Shown here in pieces: positions 26,890 through 35,673 of a stretch of 64,000 nt of DNA; positions within the stretch are counted from its first letter, which is position 1, and each line of letters begins with the position of its first letter. Below the pieces are notes generated by a model. It saw only the letters and a program-made list of their open reading frames with translations, searched no databases and was not told the DNA's origin. Where the stretch lies: contig NZ_WYDP01000001.1 in NCBI RefSeq assembly GCF_009904055.1, forward strand, positions 310,001 through 374,000. Direction: 5' to 3'. The stretch is from Rubellimicrobium sp. CFH 75288 (GTDB lineage: Bacteria > Pseudomonadota > Alphaproteobacteria > Rhodobacterales > Rhodobacteraceae). The translations under genes were made by a program, and so were the position numbers.

Positions 26890-27696
26890 TTACTCCCCCG
26901 GCACCACGTGATCCATGCTGACGGCCGGCTGGTCGCAGCCCGCCTCGCCCACGATGCGGGCGGGCACGCCCGCCACCGTCTTGCAGGGCGGCACGTCGTG
27001 GAGGACCACCGATCCCGCCGCGATGCGCGAGCAGCGGCCCACGCGGATGTTGCCCAGCACCTTGGCGCCCGCGCCGATCAGCACACCGTCCCCGATCTTG
27101 GGGTGGCGGTCGCCGTCCTCCTTGCCCGTGCCCCCCAGCGTGACCGAGTGGAGCATGGAGACGTTGTCGCCGACCACGGCCGTCTCGCCGATGACGATGG
27201 AATGGGCATGGTCGATCATGATCCCCTGCCCCAGCCGCGCGGCCGGGTGGATGTCCACGCCGAACACCTCGGACACGCGCATCTGGAAGAACCACGCCAT
27301 GTGCGAGCGGCCGCGCGTCCACAGGACGTGCCCGACGCGGTAGGCCTGCACCGCCTGGAAGCCCTTGAAGTAGAGAAGGGGCTGCAGGAAGGTATGGCAG
27401 GCCGGGTCGCGGTCGTGGATGGCCACGATATCCGCCCGTGCGGCCGCGGCGATCGCCGGCTCCTCGGCCATGGCCTCGTCCACGATCTCGCGCAGGATCT
27501 GGGCGCCCATCTCCTCGGAGGCGAGCTTCATGGCGATGCGGAAGGCGAGCGCGCGCTCGAAGCTGGGGTGGTGGAGCACGCTCGAATGGATCATCCCGCC
27601 CAGAAGCGGCTCGGCGCGGTGGGCCGCCTCCGCCTCGTGGCGGATGCGCGACCAGACGGGGTCCAGTTCGGCGATCTGAAGGGCCGGGTTGGCCAT
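26890..27696 (-). CDS. cysE: Serine O-acetyltransferase
   Basis: This 268-residue enzyme acetylates L-serine for cysteine synthesis. The N-terminal helical domain (DPVWSRIRHEAEAAHRAEP) is followed by a left-handed beta-helix of hexapeptide repeats, with the catalytic IDHAHSIVIGETAVVGDNV and the acetyl-CoA loop SVTLGGTGKEDGDRHPKIG. The C-terminal tail binds cysteine in feedback control in this family. The ATG at 27696 follows CGGAGGA; the longer upstream reading is not conserved-looking. It lies immediately downstream of the GTA cluster on the same strand, the same neighbourhood as in other Rhodobacterales GTA loci. Confidence 0.95.
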   Translation of the reverse strand: MANPALQIAELDPVWSRIRHEAEAAHRAEPLLGGMIHSSVLHHPSFERALAFRIAMKLASEEMGAQILREIVDEAMAEEPAIAAAARADIVAIHDRDPACHTFLQPLLYFKGFQAVQAYRVGHVLWTRGRSHMAWFFQMRVSEVFGVDIHPAARLGQGIMIDHAHSIVIGETAVVGDNVSMLHSVTLGGTGKEDGDRHPKIGDGVLIGAGAKVLGNIRVGRCSRIAAGSVVLHDVPPCKTVAGVPARIVGEAGCDQPAVSMDHVVPGE

Positions 27697-27768
27697 GGGG
27701 GCCGTCCTCCGTGACGGGTCTGCCCCCCGGGACATAGGGCATCCGGGCCCATGTCGAAAGGGGGAGGG

Positions 27769-30700
27769 TCACGGCGCCACCTCGATCGAGCGGAAGGGGC
27801 CGGGGCCCCAGCGGTCGGAGATCTGGGCGACCGAGAGCACGGCCGGGCCGTCCTGCGCCTGCATCGCGGGGGTCCAGGTCCAGCGCGGCTCGGTCACCTC
27901 GACCTCGCGCAGGGGGCGGCCGTTGCGGGTCAGGCGCACCAGATAGGCCTCGCGCTCCTCGCCAAGCGGCACCTCGGGCGGGGACCAGCGGTCGCCCTCG
28001 ATGCGGGTACGGCGCGTCCAGGAGACCGCGAGGCCGCCGGGGCCGCGCCGGGTGCGCAGGTGGCAGACGGCATAGGGGCGCAGGCCCACGCCGCGGAAGG
28101 CCACCTCGCGGTGGCGCCAGGCGGGGTCGGAGGGCGGGCGCGAGGCCGGGCCCCAGCGGTAGTGCCGCGGCCGGCCCCGCCAGGCGGGCGGAAAGGCCCA
28201 CTGCCCCACCGCCCCGTCGAGCAGCACGAAGCGCGAGCCTGCGGGCCAGTCCCGCGGCATCACCCCGTCCGTGCCAGCCTGCCCGCGCAGGCGCAGGCGG
28301 AGGTCCCAGGTCCGGGGGGCGACCAGCTCGGCCTCGGCGAACTGGAACACCTCCCACAGGTCGGTCTGACCGTCGCCGATGGCGGCGGCGTTCGCGCCCC
28401 CGAGCACCCGGCGCAGCGAGGCGGAGGCAAGCGCGCCGGAGGCGAGCCGCACCCGGAGCGCGGGGCCGAGGTCCCACAGGCCGGGGCGGGCCGCGGCGAG
28501 GGGCGTGAGCGTGGTGCCCGCGACGGCGGGCCTGCGCTGGGAAAGCGCGGGGGCGTAGTCGCTGTCGTCTTCGGACTGGAGCAGGGTGACGAGGCCGTGC
28601 CAGCGGCGGGCGGCAAAGGCCACGTGGGGGGCGTGCGGCGCCTCGTCGCCGCGCAGGAGCGGCAGGTCCAGGAACACCGCCTCGACCGGCAGGGCGGGGA
28701 CGATCTGGGGCCGGGAGGCCGGGTCGGCCTCGCCCGCAAAGGGGCGGTAGCTCTCGGGCTCGACGCGCTGGGCCTCGAGCAGGAGGAGGCCGCGATCCTC
28801 GAGCCGGTCCACGCGCCAGAGCGCGCCGTCGAGGCGCACGGTGTCGCCGGGGCCGACATGGCCCATGGAGGGGGGCAGCGCGAAGCGCGCCGTCTCGCGG
28901 CCGAGCCGCGCCTCGGCCAGCCAGCGCTCGGCCAGGCCGCGCGCCTCCTCGCGCAGGAGCACGAGGGGCAGGTCGTGGCGCGAAAGGGCGGGGCGCGGGT
29001 CGTCGGGCAGCCGCGCGCCCGCCGAGGCCGCGGCATAGTCGCCCCCCGCCTCGAGAAAGCCCACGGAGACCTGGCCCGCCGCCTCGGCCTCCGGCGCGCG
29101 GAGGCGGCGCAGGGCCGTCTCCTCGCCGGGCGGCAGGGCGAGGCGCGCGGCGTCGAGCGCGATCGCGCCGGTGGCGCGGCGCGAGGCGAAGACGAGGCGG
29201 CCGTCGCGCTCGGCCGCGTCGAAGCCGTGGGCGAGCATCAGGGGCTGGAGCGTCTCGCGCGCGGTGGCGGGGCCGTCGGTGGCCATCCCCCGCACGACGC
29301 CGTGGAGCCGCGCCGTGTCGAGCGCGGTGACGCCCGCCTCGCGGCAGACCTCCTCGACGACGCAGGCGAGGGGGCGGGCGGTGGCGCGGCCGTTGAGCCA
29401 GTGGCCGCGGGCGTAGTTGTCGCCGTCCGACCACAGGTCGCGATCGAGCGGGAAGCGCGGCCAGGGGCGCGCGTCCCAGGCCCAGGCATGGGCGCGGTCC
29501 ATGTCCACCATGCGCCCGCCATAGAGCGGCGAGACGGGGTTGGCCTCGGGGTCGGCGAAGTGGCGAAAGAGCGCGCGGTAGTACTGGATCGGGATCAGGT
29601 CGTCGCGCAGGCCCGAGGAGGCGCGCGGCAGGACCGATTCGGAGGATTTGGGGTCCAGGAACTTGTTGGGCTCGTTGGTGCCCTTGTCGATGGCGGCGCA
29701 GCCGATCTCGGTGAACCAGATGGGCTTGGAGCGCGGCACCCACGCGGTGGGCTGGGGCGAGCGGACGCCGCCCACGCGGTCGTGGTGGGGCCGTTCCCAC
29801 CAGGAGCGGATGTCCTTGATGCGCCAGATCCAGGGCTCGCCCAGCCCGTCGGTGATGGGGGTGCGGATCTGGGCCTCGCGCGCCTCGTCGGAGTGGTAGA
29901 ACCAGTCGTGGTACTCGCCACCCGCGACGTTGGACTGAAGATAGCCGAGGTCGTGGATCGCGCCCCAGCGGGCGTCGGCATGGTCCTCGCCGTCGCGCCA
30001 GTCCGACAGGGGCAGGTAGTTGTCGATGCCGATCATGTCGATCGCGGGGTCGGCCCAGAGCGGGTCGAGGTGGAACACCTTGTCCTGGGTCCCCGGCGGC
30101 TGGTGGCCGTGATACTCGCTCCAGTCGGCGGCATAGGTGATCCTGGCGCCCGGCAGGATGGCGCGCACCTCGGCGGCGAGGGTGCGCAGCCGGTCCACGG
30201 CCGGATAGCCCGCGGCGCCGCGGATCGTGGTGAGGCCGCGCATCTCGGTGCCGATGCAGAAGGCGTCCACGCCCCCGGCCTCGGCGCAGAGATGGGCGTA
30301 GTGCAGGATCATGCGGCGGAAGGACCATTCCTCGGGGCCCTCGTAGAGGACGCCGTCGGGGGTGCGGCGGAAGTCGCCCGGCCGGGCGGCGCCGAAGAAG
30401 GCCGCGACCTCGGCCTCGGCGGCGGCGGTGCCGTCGGGAGAGCCGGGGCGGCCGGGCGCGGCCGAGAGGGTGATGCGGCCGCGCCAGGGCAGGACGGGCT
30501 GGCCGGTCGCGCCCGTGTAGGGGTCCGGCAGCGCGTTGCCGGGCATCTGCTCCATGAGGATGAAGGAGTAGAACATCACCTTCTGGCCGCGGGCGCGCAG
30601 CTCCCGGATCGCCTCGATCACGGAGGCGTCGGCGGGGGTGCCGCCATAGACGGGGCGGCCGTCGGCCTGCGGCACGGCCAGGGCCGAGGCGCGGGGGAGG

Positions 30701-31653
30701 CCCGAGACGCGCCAGGGCATGTCGGGGGCGTCGGTGTCGGTCTGCTCGACCTTGGGGCGCAGGCGGCACTGGCCCGCGCGCAGGTCGTCGCCGAACCAGC
30801 ACACGACGAGCGAGACCGAGCGCACGCGCGGCAGCTCGGCCGCGAGGCGGTCGAGCGACACGAGAAGGTCGGCGCGGCCCGAAGCGGAGTTGACGTTGGC
30901 CGCCTCGGCCTCGCCGAAGCCGCGGTCGAGATGGACGGGGCGGGTGGCGAGGGAATACTCGCCCGTGCCGGGGATCAGGCAGACCGCGCGCAGCAGCTGC
31001 GAGAGGTCCTCGGCCTCCGCGTCGGAGCGGCGCGGGCCGGGGCGGAACACCTCGAAGGCGAACTGGGGGATGCGGTTGCCGAAGGGGGCGAGGTCGAGAT
31101 CCTCGATCACCAGATAGGCGATGCCGCGAAAGGCGGGGACGCGGCCCGCGCCCTCCTCGGCCTCGATGCGGGGGTCGGGAAGCTGGTCCTCGGTGCCGCG
31201 GTAGAGCGACAGGGTGAGCGAATCGGGCGCGATCTCGGCGCCGTCGGCCCAGATGCGGCCGAGCCCCGTGACCTCGCCCTCGCAGAGCGCGATGGCGAGG
31301 CTGACGGAATAGCCGTACTCGGTGGTCGCGGCACGGGGGGCGCCCTTGCCGCCGCGGCGGGTGGTGGTCGCCGTCTCGCGCAGGGGGGAGGCCCAGATGA
31401 CCTGTCCGCCGAGGCGCACGGCGCCGTGGATGCGCGCGACGGGGGCGCCCTCGGCTGCGCCGGTCAGGCGGAGGCGGTCGATGCGGCCCGTCTCGACCGG
31501 GGCGGAGCCCGATCCGAGCAGGCGCTCGTCGAGGGCGCGGCCGAGGACGGCGCCGGTGGCGCGGCCGATGGCGGTGCCCGAAAGGCCGAGGACGGAGCCG
31601 CCGGCCGCGCCGCCGATGGCCGCGCCGGCCGCGCCGAGGATCAGGGTCGCCAT
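27769..31653 (-). CDS. GTA tail-tip host-specificity protein (g15, 'megatron')
   Basis: This 1294-residue protein is the last structural gene of the GTA cluster. The N-terminus is a Gly/Ala-rich hydrophobic segment (ILGAAGAAIGGAAGGSVLG). The middle holds a glycoside-hydrolase-like TIM barrel with YAADWSEYHGHQ, a DMIGIDNYLPLSDW stretch and WFTEIGCAAIDKG. Strand-rich fibre-like parts follow. In the R. capsulatus GTA structure the equivalent protein forms the tail tip that contacts the cell surface. Its start overlaps the stop of the NlpC/P60 gene by 13 bases. It ends 72 bases before the start side of cysE. Confidence 0.92.
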   Translation of the reverse strand: MATLILGAAGAAIGGAAGGSVLGLSGTAIGRATGAVLGRALDERLLGSGSAPVETGRIDRLRLTGAAEGAPVARIHGAVRLGGQVIWASPLRETATTTRRGGKGAPRAATTEYGYSVSLAIALCEGEVTGLGRIWADGAEIAPDSLTLSLYRGTEDQLPDPRIEAEEGAGRVPAFRGIAYLVIEDLDLAPFGNRIPQFAFEVFRPGPRRSDAEAEDLSQLLRAVCLIPGTGEYSLATRPVHLDRGFGEAEAANVNSASGRADLLVSLDRLAAELPRVRSVSLVVCWFGDDLRAGQCRLRPKVEQTDTDAPDMPWRVSGLPRASALAVPQADGRPVYGGTPADASVIEAIRELRARGQKVMFYSFILMEQMPGNALPDPYTGATGQPVLPWRGRITLSAAPGRPGSPDGTAAAEAEVAAFFGAARPGDFRRTPDGVLYEGPEEWSFRRMILHYAHLCAEAGGVDAFCIGTEMRGLTTIRGAAGYPAVDRLRTLAAEVRAILPGARITYAADWSEYHGHQPPGTQDKVFHLDPLWADPAIDMIGIDNYLPLSDWRDGEDHADARWGAIHDLGYLQSNVAGGEYHDWFYHSDEAREAQIRTPITDGLGEPWIWRIKDIRSWWERPHHDRVGGVRSPQPTAWVPRSKPIWFTEIGCAAIDKGTNEPNKFLDPKSSESVLPRASSGLRDDLIPIQYYRALFRHFADPEANPVSPLYGGRMVDMDRAHAWAWDARPWPRFPLDRDLWSDGDNYARGHWLNGRATARPLACVVEEVCREAGVTALDTARLHGVVRGMATDGPATARETLQPLMLAHGFDAAERDGRLVFASRRATGAIALDAARLALPPGEETALRRLRAPEAEAAGQVSVGFLEAGGDYAAASAGARLPDDPRPALSRHDLPLVLLREEARGLAERWLAEARLGRETARFALPPSMGHVGPGDTVRLDGALWRVDRLEDRGLLLLEAQRVEPESYRPFAGEADPASRPQIVPALPVEAVFLDLPLLRGDEAPHAPHVAFAARRWHGLVTLLQSEDDSDYAPALSQRRPAVAGTTLTPLAAARPGLWDLGPALRVRLASGALASASLRRVLGGANAAAIGDGQTDLWEVFQFAEAELVAPRTWDLRLRLRGQAGTDGVMPRDWPAGSRFVLLDGAVGQWAFPPAWRGRPRHYRWGPASRPPSDPAWRHREVAFRGVGLRPYAVCHLRTRRGPGGLAVSWTRRTRIEGDRWSPPEVPLGEEREAYLVRLTRNGRPLREVEVTEPRWTWTPAMQAQDGPAVLSVAQISDRWGPGPFRSIEVAP

Positions 31654-32090
31654 GCGGGGGCACTCCCGTGCTGGAGGTCGAAGCGGGCCACGATGCGCGC
31701 GGCCCAGGGGGCGGAAAGGGGGCTCTCGACGACGCCGGCCCCGCTATGGGCGTGGATAAAGGCGGGCACGTCGCCGGCGCGGGACTGGAGGCCCAGATGC
31801 TTGGCCACCGCGCCGGGGCGGATGCGGAACAGGAGCAGGTCCCCCACCCCGCCCCGGCCCGGCGGCAGCAGGCGCGCGCAGGCCTCCCACAGGCGCTCCT
31901 CGCCCTGGGGCTCGGACCAGTCGGGGGTGTAGGGAGGAACCGGCACGGGCTCGGGGCCGTGGATCTCGCGCCAGAGGCCGCGCACGAGGCCGAGGCAGTC
32001 GCAGCCCGCGCCCCGGCGGCTGGCGCCGTGGAGGTAGGGCGTGCCGATCCAGGCGCGGGCGGCGGCGACGACGGGGGGGTCGGTCGTCAT
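31641..32090 (-). CDS. GTA NlpC/P60-family cell-wall peptidase (g14)
   Basis: The 149-residue peptidase carries the catalytic Cys in GAGCDCLGLVRG (Cys32) and a catalytic His in FIHAHSGAGVVE. This is the NlpC/P60 fold used by phages to open the peptidoglycan during DNA entry. The ATG at 32090 overlaps the previous stop (ATGA). In the GTA this protein is part of the tail-tip complex and acts on the recipient's murein. The gene lies between the hub (g13) and the megatron (g15), exactly as in R. capsulatus. Confidence 0.92.
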   Translation of the reverse strand: MTTDPPVVAAARAWIGTPYLHGASRRGAGCDCLGLVRGLWREIHGPEPVPVPPYTPDWSEPQGEERLWEACARLLPPGRGGVGDLLLFRIRPGAVAKHLGLQSRAGDVPAFIHAHSGAGVVESPLSAPWAARIVARFDLQHGSAPAWRP

Positions 32091-32953
32091 GGCGTGGTCT
32101 CCGGGGCGGGGCCGCGGGCGGGGGCGGCGAGGAGCCAGTCGTCGCCAGGGATGAAGGGAAAGCCGCGGAAGTTGGCGATGTTGGCGAACTTGAGCCGGCA
32201 GGTCTCGGCGCGCTTGTCGCAGCCGGGCTCGAGCCGGAGGCGGTCGCCGGGGCGGGGGGCGCGGGCGAGCGGGGCCCAGAGCTCGAGCGTGCGGGTCTCG
32301 CCCTCGATCCGGTCGTGCTTGATCGTCCCCGAGAGGCCCCGCGCGGGGCCCGACAGGACAAGGAGGCGGCCGCGCTCGAACCACCGGGGGGCGAAGGCGC
32401 CGAGGCCGGAGAGGCGGAAGGCCCCGCCCTCGGTGCCGCGGGGGGCCTCGGCCTCGGCGGTGTAGCCGGGGCGGCCGAGGTCGAAGCCGCAGGCCGCGTC
32501 GCCCAGGGCCGCGGGGCAGGTCCGCTCGTAGAGGCGGCCCAGGGGGCGGTTCAGCCCCTCGGACAGGCCGCGCAGTTCGGCGTGGAAGGCCGCGCCCTCG
32601 CGCCGGATCTCGCCCAGATGGCCGCGGAAGCGCAGGCGGCGCTGGGCGGGGGCGGCCCAGTTGACGATCCACTGGCGCAGCTCGGCGCCGTCGAAGAGGC
32701 CCGCCTCGATGTCGGCCTCGGCGATGCCGTCGGAGGAGAGCGTGCCCGCGGCCTCGGCATTGTCCACCGCAAGCCCCGTGCCGCTGACGAGCGCGCGGGC
32801 CGAGAGGCCCGTCTCGGGGCGGAAGTCGATGCCCGCGAAGGAGAGCGGGCGGTCGTGGTCGGTGAAGCCCAGCACGACGCCGTCGCGCCGGGTGACGGCC
32901 CAGCACCGGCAGAGGGTCGTCGCGCCGGAGGCGAGATGGGCGGCGAGGCTCAT
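32087..32953 (-). CDS. GTA tail hub protein (g13, DUF2163 family)
   Basis: This 288-residue protein has the DUF2163 family start CRCWAVTRRDGVVLGFTDHD and a cysteine-bearing C-terminal part (YERTCPAALGDAACGFDL, then CDKRAETCRLKFANIANF ending in GFPFIPG). In the R. capsulatus GTA structure it forms the hub between the distal tail protein and the megatron and is reported to bind an iron-sulfur cluster. The four C-terminal cysteines here agree with that. The ATG at 32953 overlaps the g12 stop by four bases. Confidence 0.9.
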   Translation of the reverse strand: MSLAAHLASGATTLCRCWAVTRRDGVVLGFTDHDRPLSFAGIDFRPETGLSARALVSGTGLAVDNAEAAGTLSSDGIAEADIEAGLFDGAELRQWIVNWAAPAQRRLRFRGHLGEIRREGAAFHAELRGLSEGLNRPLGRLYERTCPAALGDAACGFDLGRPGYTAEAEAPRGTEGGAFRLSGLGAFAPRWFERGRLLVLSGPARGLSGTIKHDRIEGETRTLELWAPLARAPRPGDRLRLEPGCDKRAETCRLKFANIANFRGFPFIPGDDWLLAAPARGPAPETTP

Positions 32954-33582
32954 TCGCGCACCTCGATGACGGGGATGGAGGGAACCTCGCCCGCGCCGAA
33001 GGCGGAGAGCTGGACGCGGATCGCGTCGGTGTCGAAGCGGACGGGGACGTCGAACTCGTAGCCCGCGGTGATCGCGGCGCCGGATTCGGGGGGGCGGGCG
33101 AAGCGGATCGCGCCGGTCGCGGCCTCGAGGGTCCAGTCGGACCCCTCGTCCGTTTCGGTGGCGCCGACGGCGACGCGGACCGTGCCGGGGACGGGGCGGG
33201 TGATCGGGCGCCAGTAGGTGTGGGGGCCCGAGCGGTAGGCCTTGCGCAGCGGGAAGGTCGTGGTCGTGCCGTCGCCCGTGCCGATCTCCTGGTCGAGCGG
33301 GCCGGGGGTGGCGGAGGGGGCGCAGGACTTGTGGTCGGCCCAGTCCTTCCAGCGGAAGGCGTGGAGCGCGCCGCCGCGCGCCTCGAAGAAGGCGACCACG
33401 GTGTGGAGGTCGTCGAGCGAGCGCAGGCCCAGGCCCGCATCCCAGCGGCGGCGGCCATGCGCCCAGGGGGCGTTGCGCTCCTCGTGGCCGGAGGCGAGGG
33501 CGACGATCTCCACCCGCCGCTCGGGCCCGCCGAGGGCGCCGAAGGACAGCGAGGGGGGGAAGCGGAGGTCGTGGAAGGCCAT
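32950..33582 (-). CDS. GTA distal tail protein (g12, DUF2460/TIGR02217)
   Basis: This 210-residue protein begins MAFHDLRFPPSLSFGALGGP, a highly typical start for TIGR02217. It contains FEARGGALHAFRWKDWADH and ends with strand-rich PVRFDTDAIRVQLSAF. It corresponds to the distal tail protein linking tail tube to hub. The ATG at 33582 lies 11 bases after the g11 stop. The four-base overlap with g13 keeps the module tightly coupled. Confidence 0.92.
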   Translation of the reverse strand: MAFHDLRFPPSLSFGALGGPERRVEIVALASGHEERNAPWAHGRRRWDAGLGLRSLDDLHTVVAFFEARGGALHAFRWKDWADHKSCAPSATPGPLDQEIGTGDGTTTTFPLRKAYRSGPHTYWRPITRPVPGTVRVAVGATETDEGSDWTLEAATGAIRFARPPESGAAITAGYEFDVPVRFDTDAIRVQLSAFGAGEVPSIPVIEVRE

Positions 33583-33593
33583 GGCGGGGTCCC

Positions 33594-34223
33594 TCAGCGG
33601 TGGCGGGCGGCGCGGGCGAGGACGCGGGCAAGCTCCGCCGCGATCTGCCCCTGGGAGCGCTGGAAGCCGGACACGTCCGGGGTGGAGACGTGGATCGTGA
33701 CCCGGACGGGGCGGCCGCCCCCCTCGGCGCGCACGCCGAGGCGGCCGTCGGGGCCGCGCTGGAGGGGCATGATCGCCTCGGGGCCGGCCTCGCCCATCAG
33801 GCCGGTGGCGCCGCGCAGGGGAAAGGCGGTGGGGCCGGAAACAACGCCGCCGCGCGCGAAGGGCATCACGCGGCCCCCCGTGAAGGCGCCGCCCTTGGCG
33901 AAGGGGGTGAGCGCGGCGCCGATCCCTTGGGCCAGCGCGCCGCCCAGGCGGTCGGTCACGGGCCTGAGGGCCGCGGCATAGACCGTGTCGGCGACCGAAC
34001 GGCCGACCTTGCGCAGCGCGTCGCCGAGCCTGTCGCCGTCGAAGATGAGCCCGTCGATGGCGCGGCGCAGGCCGCCCGAGAGGCCGCGCTCCAGGCGCCC
34101 CGTCTCGCGCGAGGCGGCGTCGAGGCCAGAGGAGAGGCGCCCCAGCTCGGCCGCGAAGGCGGCGGCGAGGCGGCCGCCCTCGGCGAGGGAGGCGTCGAGG
34201 TCCTGGAGGTCGGGGCTGGTCAC
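33594..34223 (-). CDS. GTA short tape-measure protein (g11)
   Basis: This 209-residue protein has helices in the N-terminal half (AAAFAAELGRLSSGLDAASRE) and a Gly/Phe/Ala-rich part FAKGGAFTGGRVMPFARGGV. It then shows GLMGEAGPEAIMPLQRGPDG, the conserved C-terminal element of tape-measure proteins. It sets the length of the short GTA tail. The start overlaps the g10.1 stop (ATGA). It is much shorter than phage tape measures, which fits the stubby GTA tail. Confidence 0.9.
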   Translation of the reverse strand: MTSPDLQDLDASLAEGGRLAAAFAAELGRLSSGLDAASRETGRLERGLSGGLRRAIDGLIFDGDRLGDALRKVGRSVADTVYAAALRPVTDRLGGALAQGIGAALTPFAKGGAFTGGRVMPFARGGVVSGPTAFPLRGATGLMGEAGPEAIMPLQRGPDGRLGVRAEGGGRPVRVTIHVSTPDVSGFQRSQGQIAAELARVLARAARHR

Positions 34224-34459
34224 GGCAGGGGCCTTTCGGATGGGGCGCGCGGGGCGGGCCGGTCGGGGAAGCGCGCCATCAGCGCGCGGAGGCGGTCGCG
34301 CCCGAGGGGGGCGGGCGCGCGGTCGAGGCCCAGCATCAGCGCGAGCTCGTGCGGGGTCAGCGCCCAGAACTCGGCCGGGCGCAGGCCGAGCCCGCCCAGC
34401 CCCGCGCGCAGCATGGCGGGCCAGTCGAGGGAGGGCACGGAGCGGGGCGCGGGGGTCAT
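34220..34459 (-). CDS. GTA tail assembly chaperone-like protein (g10.1, TIGR02216 family)
   Basis: This 79-residue protein has the family phrase GLRPAEFWALTPHELALMLG near its middle, the signature of the rcc01693/TIGR02216 proteins and related to tail assembly chaperones. The start at 34459 overlaps the stop of the −1 frame of g10 (ATGA), and the end overlaps the g11 start in the same way. It is a Trp-containing, Arg/Pro-rich small protein not expected in the mature particle. Confidence 0.88.
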   Translation of the reverse strand: MTPAPRSVPSLDWPAMLRAGLGGLGLRPAEFWALTPHELALMLGLDRAPAPLGRDRLRALMARFPDRPAPRAPSERPLP

Positions 34460-34778
34460 GCCGGCCCCTCCTCGGCGCCGAAGGCGCGGGCGAGCAGCAG
34501 CGCGGCGGCGCGGGCGGCAGCGAGGGGGCCGCCGGCGATCCGGGCCGAGAGCAGGTCGGCCTCGGTCACGGGCCAGCCGCCGCCCCGAAGGCCCGCGACC
34601 AGAAGCGCGAGCACGTCGCGGGCCGAGACCGCCCCCCCTCGAGCCGGGCGGCGAGCGCGGGCAGGCTGTCGGCGCCGAGGCGGGCCTCGAGCTCGGCCAG
34701 CGCGCCCAGGGTGAGGCGGGCGGTGCGGGGGATGCCGTCGATGACGACCTCCACCTCTCCGGCATGGGGATTGGCCAT
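34456..34778 (-). CDS. GTA tail assembly chaperone (g10), split by a −1 frameshift at a run of seven G
   Basis: The reading from ATG 34778 gives a normal g10 N-terminus (MANPHAGEVEVVIDG, LTLGALAELEARLG) up to LEGG, then an unrelated tail stopping at 34566. The conserved second half (SARDVLALLVAGLRGGGWPV ... ARAFGAEEGPA) is in the −1 frame and ends at 34456 with an ATGA overlap to g10.1. The switch lies at seven G (minus strand, 34632-34638). A −1 slip on G-GGG-GGG joins the two halves exactly, giving 107 residues. A one-base deletion, a homopolymer sequencing error or a programmed slip as in lambda gpG-T all fit. Confidence 0.75.
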
Positions 34779-35233
34779 CACGGCACCTCGGGCGGGACGG
34801 GCGGCGCGGGGGGCGCGGCGTCGTGGGGCACGAAGGCGAGCGCGCCCGCGGAGGCGAGCGAGACCTCGAAGGTGGCCTCTCCGTCATGGGTGCCGGCATA
34901 TTCGAGCGAGCCGATCTGGAACGGCCCCTCGAGGGTGCCGAAGTCCGGGATCACCACCTGGAAGGCGGGCATAGCGCCTGCGAAGAACAGCGCGCGCATC
35001 CGCTCGTCGGAGGCGGCGTCGCGGAACACGCCCGAGCCCGAGACGGCGGCCGAGCGCAGGCCCGCGCCGGGCAGGAGTTCGCGCCAGCCGCCGGGGCTGT
35101 CGAGCGCGGTGGTGTCTACGGGCTCGGCGTTGAAGGACAGGCGCGTGGCGCGCAGGCCCGCGACGGTCTCGAACAGGCCGTCTCCGGTCATGTCGATCTT
35201 GATGAGAAGGTCCTTGCCGGCTTGGGCGGGCAT
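34778..35233 (-). CDS. GTA major tail (tube) protein (g9)
   Basis: The 151-residue protein is of the phage major tail type: KDLLIKIDMTGDGLFETVAG at the start, FNAEPVDTTALDSPGGWREL, then AFQVVIPDFGTLEGPFQI and EVSLASAGALAF near the end. It forms the tail tube. The ATG at 35233 follows CCAGGAGTGA. A Pro/Ala/Val tail (PPAPPVPPEVP) closes it. It overlaps the g10 start (TGATG) and lies five bases from g8. Confidence 0.92.
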   Translation of the reverse strand: MPAQAGKDLLIKIDMTGDGLFETVAGLRATRLSFNAEPVDTTALDSPGGWRELLPGAGLRSAAVSGSGVFRDAASDERMRALFFAGAMPAFQVVIPDFGTLEGPFQIGSLEYAGTHDGEATFEVSLASAGALAFVPHDAAPPAPPVPPEVP

Positions 35234-35238
35234 GGGGG

Positions 35239-35673
35239 TCACTCCTGGCTGGGTGGGGGGGGCGCGTCCTCGAGGCGGGCGCGGAAGGTGAGCGCGATCT
35301 CGCGCCGCTCGCCACCGGGACCGCGGCGCTGGGCCGTGGCGCGGCGGAAGGCGAGAAAGGCGCAGCGGCCGCGCCCGAGCGCGGGGGGCGCGCCCAGAAG
35401 CGCGTCGCAGACGAGCGCGGCCGCGGCCTTGGCCTGGGCGAAGCCTTCGGCCGTGGAGACCACGGAGACGAGGAAGTCGTGCTCGGCCCCCCGGAGGGTG
35501 GCGTCCGAGCGGTCGCGCGCCTCCTCGGGACCGAGCGCGACATAGAGGGCGGGCGGGGGCCCGGGGGGCAGCGCGTCGTAGAGGTGCGGGCCCACGAGCG
35601 CGGCGAGGGCGGGGTCGGCCGAGAGGCGTGCGAACACCGCCTGCTGGAGCGCGTGGGAGAGGGCAAAGGTCAT
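35239..35673 (-). CDS. GTA tail terminator protein (g8, DUF3168)
   Basis: This 144-residue DUF3168 protein shows LSADPALAALVGPHLYDALPP near the N-terminus, a family hallmark, and REIALTFRARLED at the end. In GTAs and siphophages this position encodes the tail terminator that caps the tail tube for head joining. The start at 35673 overlaps the g7 stop (ATGA). Confidence 0.88.
   Translation of the reverse strand: MTFALSHALQQAVFARLSADPALAALVGPHLYDALPPGPPPALYVALGPEEARDRSDATLRGAEHDFLVSVVSTAEGFAQAKAAAALVCDALLGAPPALGRGRCAFLAFRRATAQRRGPGGERREIALTFRARLEDAPPPPSQE

Noticed and set aside
27751-31932. A 1393-codon plus-strand frame opposite the GTA g15 gene
   Set aside because: Same signature of an antisense shadow in GC-rich DNA; the minus strand has a recognisable GTA protein with exact overlaps to its neighbours.
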